A DNA stretch of 64,000 nt, taken from contig NZ_CP174607.1 of NCBI RefSeq assembly GCF_045999315.1, positions 2,232,001 through 2,296,000 of the forward strand, in the 5' to 3' direction. This document shows positions 44,248-52,902 of the stretch, piece by piece. Source of the DNA: Peredibacter sp045999315 (GTDB lineage: Bacteria > Bdellovibrionota > Bacteriovoracia > Bacteriovoracales > Bacteriovoracaceae). The notes under the pieces were generated by a model. The model was not told the origin of the DNA, searched no databases, and was given only the letters and a program-made list of their open reading frames with translations. How positions within the stretch are numbered: the first letter of the stretch is position 1; each line of letters starts with the position of its first letter. A program made the translations under genes and the position numbers.

Positions 44248-44325
44248 ACCTACTTTGTAGGTGGTGTCACCTATTTAATAGGTGGATTGACCTATAAAGT
44301 AGGTAGTATGACCTACAAAATAGGT
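44248..44325. promoter_or_regulatory. Four tandem palindromic operators, 21-bp period
   Basis: Four 15-bp palindromes of the form ACCTA[CT]-N3-[AG]TAGGT start at 44248, 44269, 44290 and 44311, exactly 21 bp apart (two helical turns). They differ only in the centre and in the Y/R position. The first begins 12 bp upstream of the winged-helix start codon, so autorepression with cooperative binding is likely. Confidence 0.85.
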
Positions 44326-44442
44326 CGATACATCTTTGTGAAATTAGATAGTTAGCGCGTTTTAATCAGAAGGGTCATAGTTTCAGCTATTTATGGGCAG
44401 ATAGTATGGTCTCTCCGTGAGCAATTTATTAGAATATTCCCC

Positions 44443-46374
44443 ATGAATAAGCCATTTACACCCCCACAAAATGTTAAAGAAGTCCTCGAACGTGTAAACC
44501 GCCCAAAAACTGCGGTCGTCACTGGAGGTATGCCATACGCTAACGGTCCTCTTCACTTGGGCCACCTTGCTGGTGCGATTGTTCCACCAGATATCATGGC
44601 CCGCTATATGAGGATGCTCATTGGTAAAGACAATGTGCTTTTCGTATCAGGGAACGATGATCACGGTTCAACTTCTGAAGCGTCTGCAGTGAAGGCCGGT
44701 AAAGGTGTTCGTGAATTCATTGATGAGATTCACGCAAAACAACTTGAGACCGTAACTCGCTACGGAATCTCATACGATATTTTCTCTGGAACTTCTCAAC
44801 CAGATTGTTATCCAACTCACGCAGAGACTTCTCAGGAGTTCATGCGCAAGATGTGGAAGAACGGTCTCCTTGAAAAGAAGACGACGAATCAGTGGTATGA
44901 TCCGAAGATCAATCGATTCCTTCAAGATCGTAACGTGACAGGAAAGTGTCCGAATCCAAATTGTACAAATGAAAGTGCTTATTCTGATAACTGTGAAGTT
45001 TGTGGCATGGAGTATGATCCGTCACAACTTCTAAATCCAAGATCGGCCCTTAGTGGGGCGACTCCAGAGTTGAAACCGACTGCTCACTTGTGGATGGACA
45101 TGACTAAAGTTCAAGACCAATTGGTTGAGTGGCTAAAGTCGAAACAGAACAAGTGGAGAAAGGGTGTTATCAATCAGGTGATGGACACAGTTCTACCTGC
45201 GTTCCAATTTGATAACGTTCATGAGCCGATCTATAAAGAAATGAAAGCGAATCTTCCGAAGCATAAGTCTCGTTATGCTCCAGGAAAGAAAGTTGTTGTT
45301 CAGTTTGAGAACAAGGAAGATTTCATCAACGGCATGAATATGATGTCGGTGCAGGAGATTCCGGTTGAAGTGATGGATGGCTGGGCCCACAGATCAATTA
45401 CTCGTGATGTGGTTTGGGGTATCCCTGTGCCGGAAGAAATTGATCCGGAGATGAAGGGCAAGACACTTTACGTGTGGCCGGATTCTTTGATCGCTCCGAT
45501 TTCATTCTCAAAGGTTGCACTTAAAAATAAAGGCAAAGGTCCTGATGAGTGGAAACGCTTCTGGACTGAGTCTGATTCACGTGTGTTCCAGTTCCTTGGG
45601 CAAGATAACGTTTACTTCTACGTTCTTATGCAAGGAGCGATGTGGTTCGGCACACAAGCTGATCCAAATAGACAGCCAGTCCCTGGAGAGTATCAGTTGA
45701 CGGATATCTTCTCAGTGTTCCACTTAATGGTGGATGGAGAGAAGATGAGTAAGTCCCGTGGCAACTTCTATTCGGCCGATCAACTGACAAATGAAATGGG
45801 CTTTGATCCAGATCAAGTTCGTTACTTCCTATCCACTCTTGGGATTGCTGAGAAGCCGTCTAATTTTGAATTTGAAACGTTCAAAGAGAGAAACAAGTTT
45901 CTTGCGGGGCCTATGAATGCGGCGATTGAGAAGCCAATCTCGGCGGTTCATTCGCGCTTTGATGGTAAAGTTCCTGATGGGAAACTTCTTGAGAAGGCCG
46001 AGAAAGAAACGATGAAGATTGTTCAGCTTTATCTTAAGAACATGGAGAAGGGCGAGCACCTCACACTTCTTGGTCAGATCGAGAACTACGCTCGTTTAAT
46101 TAACTCGTTCTTCGTTCAATATAAGCCGCACGATGATCGTGCCGACCTTGAGGGCCGCAAAGACGGTCTTTATACAAGTTTCTACATCCTGAAGAACCTT
46201 ATGATCATGTTGTACCCATTCGCGCCTCAGACGATGGAAAGAGTGAGACAGAGTCTTAATCTTCCAGAGACTGTTTGGTCAGTGGATGAACTCGGGACGG
46301 GAATTCCGGCCGGACATGTGATTGGGCAGAAGGGAAGTTACTTTCCGGGAGTGGAAGGATTGGAAGTAGATTAG
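44443..46374 (+). CDS. metG: Methionyl-tRNA synthetase
   Basis: 643 residues. Class I signatures are HLGH (38-41) and KMSKS (434-438), the latter in DGEKMSKSRGNF. A zinc-knuckle CPNPNC...CEVC (about 169-190) is MetG1/2-type. The anticodon-binding helices follow, but the C-terminal EMAP-like tRNA-binding domain found in E. coli MetG is missing, which is common. It attaches Met to initiator and elongator tRNA. No clear ribosome site is visible before the ATG. An island of AT-rich genes begins 6 nt after its stop. Confidence 0.97.
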   Translation: MNKPFTPPQNVKEVLERVNRPKTAVVTGGMPYANGPLHLGHLAGAIVPPDIMARYMRMLIGKDNVLFVSGNDDHGSTSEASAVKAGKGVREFIDEIHAKQLETVTRYGISYDIFSGTSQPDCYPTHAETSQEFMRKMWKNGLLEKKTTNQWYDPKINRFLQDRNVTGKCPNPNCTNESAYSDNCEVCGMEYDPSQLLNPRSALSGATPELKPTAHLWMDMTKVQDQLVEWLKSKQNKWRKGVINQVMDTVLPAFQFDNVHEPIYKEMKANLPKHKSRYAPGKKVVVQFENKEDFINGMNMMSVQEIPVEVMDGWAHRSITRDVVWGIPVPEEIDPEMKGKTLYVWPDSLIAPISFSKVALKNKGKGPDEWKRFWTESDSRVFQFLGQDNVYFYVLMQGAMWFGTQADPNRQPVPGEYQLTDIFSVFHLMVDGEKMSKSRGNFYSADQLTNEMGFDPDQVRYFLSTLGIAEKPSNFEFETFKERNKFLAGPMNAAIEKPISAVHSRFDGKVPDGKLLEKAEKETMKIVQLYLKNMEKGEHLTLLGQIENYARLINSFFVQYKPHDDRADLEGRKDGLYTSFYILKNLMIMLYPFAPQTMERVRQSLNLPETVWSVDELGTGIPAGHVIGQKGSYFPGVEGLEVD

Positions 46375-46380
46375 TAATTT

Positions 46381-47169
46381 ATGAATATTGGTTTTTGGAA
46401 CCTTAATAATAAAGATTTAATAGCAGAAGTTAAGGGTTTGGCCTTTGAAAAATCTTTAGACTTGATAGTTTTAGCTGAAAATTTTCGGCATCCGATCAAT
46501 TCGAAAGATCTTTCCGATCCCAATTTTCAATACGTTCGTCTCAAACTTAATAGTCGTTTGAAAATTTTTTCACTTGTATCAAAAAATACACAATTACGAA
46601 TATTAGATGAAAGTCCTTATTATTCAATAATAGGAATAACACAATGTAATACTTCTTTCCTTCTTGTTGTGCTACATCTACCTAGTAAATTATGGGCGAC
46701 AGATGATGATCGTTCGATACCAATTACTGCCATCCTTGAAGCATTGAAATTACATGAAAAAAACTTTTATAATCGAACAATTGTATTAGGAGACTTTAAT
46801 CTGAATCCTTTTAGTAAGCCAATGATTCATGCTGGATTATTAAATACAACTAACTGCAAAAAAACTGTTTCTAATTTGAAGAGAAAGGTTGCCGGTACTC
46901 AATGCTCATACTTTTATAATCCAATGTGGAAATTCTTTTCAAAAGATTTTGATGGTTTCGGTACATACTATTTTCATGGATCTGGGGCTGTTATTTTTAA
47001 ATGGAATGTGTTTGACCAAGTAATCTTACGTCCTGAAATGCTCAAATTTTTTGATGAACCATCCTTGGAAGTAGTAACTACTATTAATGGCATTGATCTC
47101 GTGTTAAAAAATAAAAACATAAGAAAATCTGACCATTTTCCAATAACGTTTAGTCTCATTGTTTCTTAA
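46381..47169 (+). CDS. Endonuclease/exonuclease/phosphatase-fold protein
   Basis: 262 residues with the EEP motifs: FWNLNN at the start, metal-binding Glu33 in LAEN, catalytic His99 in VVLHLPSK, LGDFNLNPF (GDFN 137-140) and SDHFPI (His252). All key residues are present, so activity on DNA, RNA or phosphoesters is likely. It is AT-rich and unlike metG in codon use. It starts 6 nt after metG with no obvious ribosome site and sits 8 nt before an unknown gene, with which it may form a defence unit. Confidence 0.85.
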   Translation: MNIGFWNLNNKDLIAEVKGLAFEKSLDLIVLAENFRHPINSKDLSDPNFQYVRLKLNSRLKIFSLVSKNTQLRILDESPYYSIIGITQCNTSFLLVVLHLPSKLWATDDDRSIPITAILEALKLHEKNFYNRTIVLGDFNLNPFSKPMIHAGLLNTTNCKKTVSNLKRKVAGTQCSYFYNPMWKFFSKDFDGFGTYYFHGSGAVIFKWNVFDQVILRPEMLKFFDEPSLEVVTTINGIDLVLKNKNIRKSDHFPITFSLIVS

Positions 47170-47177
47170 GGAGAGAT

Positions 47178-47558
47178 ATGTCAAAGAATAATGATTTTTG
47201 GGATTTTGATTTTGAAGATCCCAGTTTAGTTCCCCCAATTGAAATTCTTTCAGAGCAAGCAAACTTTTTAGAAACAAAAAGTAATGGGCTTTTTAAAGGC
47301 CAAATTTTAACGAAATCTATTGGATCATATATCTATCATTACTTTTATCTAATCGTGCCTGCTTTAGGTAACTATAGATATCAGATTCTTAGTTTAAGGC
47401 ATGAGATGAGTTTATATCCCCTAATAATTGATAGTCCGAGTTATACGAACTGTGCGGATATTCACGAATTTAAAGTAAGAGTGAGTGAAATTATTAACAG
47501 CCCGGATGTAAAACGAGTCGTTCAAGCTCTCTATGCTCAAGCAAGGGCAAAAGATTAA
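47178..47558 (+). CDS. Unknown partner of EEP protein
   Basis: 126 residues, acidic start (NNDFWDFDFEDPSLVPPIEIL) and no recognised domain. AAGGAGAG lies 4 nt before the ATG. Middle section has a hydrophobic stretch (SYIYHYFYLIVPALGNYRYQI). The 8-nt spacing to the EEP gene suggests a two-gene unit; a role as antitoxin, adaptor or sensor is conjecture. Confidence 0.65.
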   Translation: MSKNNDFWDFDFEDPSLVPPIEILSEQANFLETKSNGLFKGQILTKSIGSYIYHYFYLIVPALGNYRYQILSLRHEMSLYPLIIDSPSYTNCADIHEFKVRVSEIINSPDVKRVVQALYAQARAKD

Positions 47559-47608
47559 GTATACTGCCTTATTTTAACTTCTTCACGTTATAATCATCAT
47601 GTATATAA

Positions 47609-48580
47609 TCAAGAGACTTCAAAGTGAGGTAACTTCAACACATCTCTAATATGATTTAGCTCATCTAAGAATTCAGAATTTGTTTTTGCTGATTTTCTCG
47701 CGATGTCCGGTTTTATATCTTTGTTCAAGGAATGCAGCTTGTTAAGGAAATCATCAAAGGTAGGTAGTCTGAATGCTTCTATCGCATCATCTTTTGAAAT
47801 GTTATGAATATCAACAAGGATCGCGAAGTTATTATGTTTCATTAATTCAGTTTTGACTTTTTCGTCTAATATTTTTGCATTTTCATCCTCAATTAAGATT
47901 TTTGCTTCATTCTTATCTTCTGAAACATTTTTTACAATCAATTCAATATACTTTTGTAAGGCACTACTCACACTAGAGAGTTCATTTACTCTTTCTGATA
48001 ATGATTGAATTTTTTTATTTTCATTCCTACGGCTTAATAAATCTTTAAAAAGACCTGCCCATTGCTCTTTTAGCCATTCTTCAATATCTGAATGTCTTTC
48101 AAATTGAAATAATGGGTTGTTTCTCCTTTTTTCCATGATTTCATCAAGGAGATAGAAGATGTTTATAGAATCAACGTGGGCATAGGAGATTGTTTCATTT
48201 TTTCGATTTTTTTTAAAAGTTTCATATTCAGAATAAACATTCTTTTCAACCAGAATGTAACAGGGAATATCGTTACTAAAGGCAGACTTGAATTCTTTTT
48301 TTGTAATACTTTCATATCTTGCATAGAAGCTTTTATTATCTATTGAGACTTCGGAAGTTTCAGAGCCGTATCTTCCTCCTACGATGAGTACAAAAATATC
48401 TGCCATTGAAGCTGCTTTGTAGCATGATTCATCGAGTTCAATATCTGGATCATATGCGATTCTTCCTTTCTCAGATAAAACAGGTATGTATCCCAATTCT
48501 TCGATAAATTTTTCTAGTGAGGTTCTAATATGTTTTAGGTCATAAAAAGTTGAACTTATAAAAATAGAAGGCTTGGCCAT
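47609..48580 (-). CDS. DUF4062 protein with coiled-coil and unknown C-terminus
   Basis: 323 residues. The N-terminal 95 residues are DUF4062 (SIFISSTFYDLKHIRTSLEKFIEELGYIPVL, then ADIFVLIVGGRYG), a TIR-related fold often fused to STAND proteins. A conserved helix (LKEQWAGLFKDLLSRR) and coiled coil follow, then a C-terminal region (FAILVDIHNISKDDAIEAF) without a match. It is a paralogue of the 49509-50597 gene. Immune signalling is inference from the family. Confidence 0.85.
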   Translation of the reverse strand: MAKPSIFISSTFYDLKHIRTSLEKFIEELGYIPVLSEKGRIAYDPDIELDESCYKAASMADIFVLIVGGRYGSETSEVSIDNKSFYARYESITKKEFKSAFSNDIPCYILVEKNVYSEYETFKKNRKNETISYAHVDSINIFYLLDEIMEKRRNNPLFQFERHSDIEEWLKEQWAGLFKDLLSRRNENKKIQSLSERVNELSSVSSALQKYIELIVKNVSEDKNEAKILIEDENAKILDEKVKTELMKHNNFAILVDIHNISKDDAIEAFRLPTFDDFLNKLHSLNKDIKPDIARKSAKTNSEFLDELNHIRDVLKLPHFEVS

Positions 48581-48744
48581 ATAATTTCCCCGTTTTTATT
48601 TTTTATCGGGATATTTCTTTTAAACCTGCACTAAAGAATTCTTAGAGTCCTAGTGACCTAATTAAATTTTTCCTAAATTAGAGCATCTACCATAATAGCT
48701 TTAATCTCTTCCATTTTTCTGACGAATAATAGTACTCTCATATA

Positions 48745-49206
48745 ATGATATTAACCAAAATCTACATCGACGCCGACGGCTGCCCAGTTAAAGAAGAAGC
48801 CTATAAAGTCGCCTTCCGCTATCAAATCCCTGTTATCGTCGTGGCCAACAAAGCCATCAATATTCCCTTACATCCTTTAGTCACTATGCAAGTCGTTTCC
48901 CAAGGACCAGACGAAGCCGACAATTGGATAGCTGAAAACATCCAGGCATACGACATCTGCATTACCGCTGACATTCCGTTGGCCGACAAATGTCTAAAGA
49001 AATCTGCCAAAGTGCTTAACGTCCGGGGAGAAGAGTTCACCGAAGACATGATTGGAGACGCCATGGCCACACGGGAGCTCATGAGGCATTTACGAGAGCT
49101 TGGCGAGATAAAAGGCGGGCCTCCTCCTTTTGAAAAGAGGGATCGCTCTGCGTTTCTAGGATCATTAGATCGAATAATTCAGGCCATTAGGCTGAAATCT
49201 GTGTAG
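48745..49206 (+). CDS. yaiI: YaiI/YqxD family protein (DUF188)
   Basis: 153 residues. The family motif IYIDADGCPVKEE near the start and the conserved ITADIPLADKCL and GGPPPFEKRDRSAFLGSLD are all present. It is a PIN-like fold of unknown function found in most bacteria. Its composition is closer to the core genome than to the DUF4062 genes on both sides. Confidence 0.93.
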   Translation: MILTKIYIDADGCPVKEEAYKVAFRYQIPVIVVANKAINIPLHPLVTMQVVSQGPDEADNWIAENIQAYDICITADIPLADKCLKKSAKVLNVRGEEFTEDMIGDAMATRELMRHLRELGEIKGGPPPFEKRDRSAFLGSLDRIIQAIRLKSV

Positions 49207-49228
49207 TATCCCGGAAAAAGGAACACCT

Positions 49229-49453
49229 ATGGAAGATGGCAAATATTTAAGTAAAGAAGATAAAGCAAGAATGGAAGCTCTAAAGAAAGAGCTGGAAGTG
49301 CTTAAGGCCGAACACAAAGACTTTGCTAAGAACAAAGGCGGACTGACCCCTGAGCAAAGAGAAAGATGGCGTACCAATTCTCAAAGAACGAATGAAGTTC
49401 ATATTGAGATCAAGGATCTTCGCCATAAGAATATCTTAGAAGCCGGGAAGTAA
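49229..49453 (+). CDS. Small helical protein
   Basis: 74 residues, highly charged and helical (KARMEALKKELEVLKAEHKDF), with AAAAAGGA 7 nt before the ATG. It could be a coiled-coil dimer. It is 22 nt downstream of yaiI and probably co-transcribed. Confidence 0.7.
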   Translation: MEDGKYLSKEDKARMEALKKELEVLKAEHKDFAKNKGGLTPEQRERWRTNSQRTNEVHIEIKDLRHKNILEAGK

Positions 49454-49508
49454 TCTTAAGAATTGGAATCGAGATATCGCGCATATCTCGATTAATATAT
49501 TTGATGAA

Positions 49509-50597
49509 TCACTGTTTAGATTTCTTCTTTTTTGAGGTCTTCTTTTTGGCTTCGAAGTAAGTTACACCCACAAAGATATCGTTGACCAATAATTCCTCTT
49601 TTTCTTGTTCTGTTAACTTGCTATATCCAAAATCGTAATACTTAGCGATATTATCGATGAATGAATATTTTCCAGCCACAGTCGAAAAGCCCCCAGTTCT
49701 AAAATCATCATAATTATGGTATTTTTCATTTATGAATATACCTTGCTCATCAAGGTCCATATCATAAACACCTGTTTCAACTAAAAATTGATCCCAGGTA
49801 AGTCCCTCGGTTTTTGTTTCAAGGATCTTTTTAATGATTTCAGAGTCAACTTTAATTGCAACGTTGTAAAAAGTTTCTTTAATAAACATTTCTGCATAAG
49901 ACCTGGATTCAATTCGGTCAAGTGAGTCTTTCCCATCGTGAGGGGAATTACTTTTATAAAGTTCTTTCACAATCTTTTCTAAAACAGATGAACTTTCTGT
50001 GAGCTTTTCTAGAACTGTTTGTTGAATCATCATCTCTTGAAGTAAAGTCCGAGATTTTAAAAATTCAAAAAACATACCTGCCCATTGTTTTCTTAAGTGA
50101 GATTTTATTTCGTGAAAATTTTTAAAAGGTTCGCATGCATTATTTTTACTCGACTTTCTAACTTGATCGATGAAATTGAAGATCTTATTTGCAGTATGTT
50201 GTTTCTCAATAGCTGGGAAATGGATTTTATCTAGAAATTGGTGGTGCTTGTTTTCTTGATACAAGTGATGATTGTCAAAAACATCCTGCTTTATATAAGT
50301 GAAAATAGGGATTTTTCTTTTTTTTGCTGCTTCGTATTCTGCATTGACGATAGATTTTTCCATGTCAGAAATGTATTTCCCTCCAAACCGACCGCCTATG
50401 ATCAAAATAAATAAATCACAATTTGATATTTCATTTATGCAAGCTTCGTGTGTATGCAGGTCAGGATGATAAAAGACATCTCCGTAGTCACTTAAAATTG
50501 GGTCGAATCCGAATTCTTTAATAAAATTTAAAAGTGATTCTCTTATTTCTTTTAAGTCGTAGCATGTGGAGCTTACAAAAACCTTAGGATTAGCCAA
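49509..50597 (-). CDS. DUF4062 protein, second paralogue
   Basis: 362 residues. The DUF4062 region (KVFVSSTCYDLKEIRESLLNFIKEFGFDPIL, then CDLFILIIGGRFG) and the following helix (LRKQWAGMFFEFLKSR) match the other copy, but the C-terminal 150 residues differ. It ends in a Lys-rich tail. Shared N-termini and different C-termini suggest one effector or adaptor with two sensors. It is AT-rich. Confidence 0.85.
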   Translation of the reverse strand: MANPKVFVSSTCYDLKEIRESLLNFIKEFGFDPILSDYGDVFYHPDLHTHEACINEISNCDLFILIIGGRFGGKYISDMEKSIVNAEYEAAKKRKIPIFTYIKQDVFDNHHLYQENKHHQFLDKIHFPAIEKQHTANKIFNFIDQVRKSSKNNACEPFKNFHEIKSHLRKQWAGMFFEFLKSRTLLQEMMIQQTVLEKLTESSSVLEKIVKELYKSNSPHDGKDSLDRIESRSYAEMFIKETFYNVAIKVDSEIIKKILETKTEGLTWDQFLVETGVYDMDLDEQGIFINEKYHNYDDFRTGGFSTVAGKYSFIDNIAKYYDFGYSKLTEQEKEELLVNDIFVGVTYFEAKKKTSKKKKSKQ

Positions 50598-50715
50598 ACA
50601 TTACCTCTTTGAAATGTAATGCCTATCGGCTCTAGTGATAAAACTTTTACTTAAGAAATCTTATAAAGCTCCTAATAGTAGATAGCTTTAAAGTAAAACT
50701 TATTTAATAGTTACG

Positions 50716-51261
50716 TTAATTTCTAATCATATCCAAAAACGCCTTCGTTTCATCTTCAAGCGCCTCTGGTTTCATGGCATTGAGCTTTAAACTAGCTCCA
50801 CCAGCGTAAGTCATAATCATCTTGGCCAATAGCTCAGGATCTTTTTTCGTATTGGTCGCCTTTACGTTCTTTAAGAAAAGCTCAAACACGCTCGCGGAAT
50901 TCTGATCAATGAAGGTCTTTACTTTAGTAGGAATGATTGAATACTCACGAAAGGTGTTAGTGAGGAAGCAGCCTTTATGACCTTTGCAGGTCGTATTGGA
51001 TTTAAAGAACTCTTCGATATTTTGCCAACCATATGGCTCACGTTTAAGAGCAGCATAGGCGGGATTCGTTTCACTGAACAGCTTCAAGCTTTCAAGAAAG
51101 ATATCATCCTTATCTTTGAACTCAGAATATAGCCCGGACTTGTTCACACCAGTGGCCTTCTCCAAGTCCGATAGACTCGTGTCAGCGTAGCCCTTTTTCC
51201 AGAACAACTGGATGGCCTCTTTTAGTACTTCTGTTCGGTCGAACTGTTTTGTGCGTCCCAT
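50716..51261 (-). CDS. TetR/AcrR-family regulator
   Basis: 181 residues. The N-terminal HTH (REALKEAI-type helix, AIQLFWKKGYADTSLSDLEKATGVNKSGLYSEFKDKDDIF) is of TetR type, and the C-terminal domain belongs to the TetR_C family with a CxxxK pattern near CKGHKGCF. It is divergent from the SDR gene and two matching operators lie between, so it represses both. Confidence 0.92.
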   Translation of the reverse strand: MGRTKQFDRTEVLKEAIQLFWKKGYADTSLSDLEKATGVNKSGLYSEFKDKDDIFLESLKLFSETNPAYAALKREPYGWQNIEEFFKSNTTCKGHKGCFLTNTFREYSIIPTKVKTFIDQNSASVFELFLKNVKATNTKKDPELLAKMIMTYAGGASLKLNAMKPEALEDETKAFLDMIRN

Positions 51262-51280
51262 GTGCTTAAAATAACATAAA

Positions 51281-51294
51281 AAACCGTTCGGTTC
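51281..51294. promoter_or_regulatory. TetR operator, site 1
   Basis: AAACCGTTCGGTTC shares the RAACCRWTCGGTTC consensus with the site 54 bp away and lies 20 bp upstream of the tetR start. Confidence 0.7.
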
Positions 51295-51304
51295 AATATT
51301 TTAG

Positions 51305-51332
51305 TTGCAATGAACTGGGCTAGGTGTATATT
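51305..51332 (+). promoter_or_regulatory. Promoter of the SDR gene
   Basis: TTGCAA (-35, 51305-51310) and TATATT (-10, 51327-51332) with a 16-bp spacer. The transcription start would fall in the operator at 51335-51348. Confidence 0.6.
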
Positions 51333-51334
51333 TT

Positions 51335-51348
51335 GAACCAATCGGTTC
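51335..51348. promoter_or_regulatory. TetR operator, site 2
   Basis: GAACCAATCGGTTC, a near copy of site 1, sits just downstream of the -10 box where a bound repressor would block initiation. Confidence 0.75.
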
Positions 51349-51381
51349 AGAAAAAAGAACCTCAAATCAAAGGAATTACAT

Positions 51382-52119
51382 ATGTCTAAGTTAAGCAACA
51401 AAGTAGCTCTAGTAACAGGTGGTAACTCGGGAATTGGTCTAGCTACAGCCAAGCTCTATAAAGATGAAGGTGCTCAAGTCATCATTACGGCCCGCTCAAG
51501 TGAAACATTCGAGAAGGCCAAGAAGGAATACGGAAACGTTTTCGATGTGGTTCAAACCGATGTGAGTAAGATGGAAGATCTGGACCGCTTATATGCCCAT
51601 ATCAAATCTAAGTACGGAAAGTTGGATGTTATCTTTGCGAATGCTGGTATCGCTCTAACCGCTCCAACAGCAGAAGTAACACCTGAGTTCTTCGACAATC
51701 AGTTCAATACAAACGTTAAAGGTGTTTACTTTACAATCGCGAAGGCACTGCCGATTTTAGCAAAGGGAAGTGCAGTGGTGCTTAATGCTTCAGTTGTTGC
51801 GAGCAAAGGCTTTGTTGGTTCAAGCGTGTACTCAGCTACAAAAGCGGCTGTGAGAAACTTCGCACGTACTTGGACAGCGGAAATTCCAGTAGATCAAGTT
51901 CGCTTCAATGTTCTTTCTCCAGGACCAATTGAAACTCCGATCTTCGGTAAAATGGGAATGCCAGATGAGCACAAAGCAGGAATGGCCGCTGGTCTGCCGA
52001 TCAAGAGACTTGGTCGTCCGGAAGAGATGGCGAGAGTAGCGTTGTTCTTAGCGAGTGATGATTCAAGCTATCTTGCCGGAGCTGAGATCATGGCCGATGG
52101 TGGATTCGGGCAGGTTTAA
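51382..52119 (+). CDS. SDR family oxidoreductase, TetR-controlled
   Basis: 245 residues with TGGNSGIGLATAK, NAG, Ser in NASVVASKG, YSATK (YxxxK) and a complete C-terminal substrate region ending GAEIMADGGFGQV. Classical SDR. It is likely induced when TetR releases the operator; the inducer, and so perhaps the substrate, is unknown. Confidence 0.94.
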   Translation: MSKLSNKVALVTGGNSGIGLATAKLYKDEGAQVIITARSSETFEKAKKEYGNVFDVVQTDVSKMEDLDRLYAHIKSKYGKLDVIFANAGIALTAPTAEVTPEFFDNQFNTNVKGVYFTIAKALPILAKGSAVVLNASVVASKGFVGSSVYSATKAAVRNFARTWTAEIPVDQVRFNVLSPGPIETPIFGKMGMPDEHKAGMAAGLPIKRLGRPEEMARVALFLASDDSSYLAGAEIMADGGFGQV

Positions 52120-52212
52120 TATATTGAGTTTAGGTCCAGAAGATACCTTTCTTTTGGACCTAACATTGTATTATCTATAAACTTTCTTGATATCTTCTTC
52201 CCATTGAATTAG

Positions 52213-52872
52213 ATGAATCCCATGAAAAAAATCATCTCGTCTTTCCTAATTTTATTGTCGTTTAGCCTCAACTCTTTTGGTGCCTGTGAGCCACAGGAAG
52301 CGAAGTTAAGAACTCTTTGGCCAGAGTACATCTACAGTGTTTATACCTCCGCCCTCAACAATGGAATGTCAGGCAAGGAAATTGTAAAGACCGGTGATCA
52401 AATTTTGAAAATGGCCGAATTTGGTATGGTCGATATGAAATTTGCCGAGTCAATTCTTAAAACAGCTGAGAATTATAAACTAGGCACAGAAGAACGTGCT
52501 TCTCGTGTTTCTCCTTATGTTCAACTTGCCAAAACTGTCTTTGAAGAGAGTCAGTCCTGCTTAAACAATTCAACAAGAACACAATGTTTGGATGTTTTGA
52601 ATAGATTGCAAAAACATACGGACATGTCTGTGAGTTACATGTCTAAAATAAATGAAGAGGCTTTGATGGTGAGCAATGACTTTACCAAAATGGCCCAAGA
52701 GTTGTTTTCATCAGTCGTAGAAAACAGAGACATCCCTGAGACCCTTATCCTTAATACAATGATCGCAGCTACCAATTCTTATAATAACTCTGCACGAGCA
52801 ATGCCTTGGATGAAAGAAGAAATAGTCGTTAGAGAGAAGCTTGAACTAGAGTTTTCAAACTGTCTTAAATAA
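52213..52872 (+). CDS. Secreted helical protein
   Basis: 219 residues with a signal peptide (cleavage after SFG, before ACEPQE). The mature part is mostly helical with Cys at ACEPQE, SCLNNSTRTQC and near the end (NCLK). Start could be Met1 or Met4. No domain recognised. A strong terminator follows. Confidence 0.7.
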   Translation: MNPMKKIISSFLILLSFSLNSFGACEPQEAKLRTLWPEYIYSVYTSALNNGMSGKEIVKTGDQILKMAEFGMVDMKFAESILKTAENYKLGTEERASRVSPYVQLAKTVFEESQSCLNNSTRTQCLDVLNRLQKHTDMSVSYMSKINEEALMVSNDFTKMAQELFSSVVENRDIPETLILNTMIAATNSYNNSARAMPWMKEEIVVREKLELEFSNCLK

Positions 52873-52876
52873 TACG

Positions 52877-52896
52877 AAGGCCCCGTTTGGGGCCTT
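52877..52896 (+). terminator. Rho-independent terminator
   Basis: A perfect 8-bp stem (AAGGCCCC / GGGGCCTT), 4-nt loop and a T-rich tail (TTTGTTTT), 4 nt after the stop codon. Confidence 0.9.
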
Positions 52897-52902
52897 TTTG
52901 TT

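Noticed and set aside
44248..44325. Possible CRISPR array
   Set aside because: Repeats are 15 bp palindromes with 6-bp spacers and no cas genes nearby; operator array fits better.
51222..51452. Minus-strand frame over the tetR-SDR operators
   Set aside because: It covers the operators and both gene starts and has no coding features.
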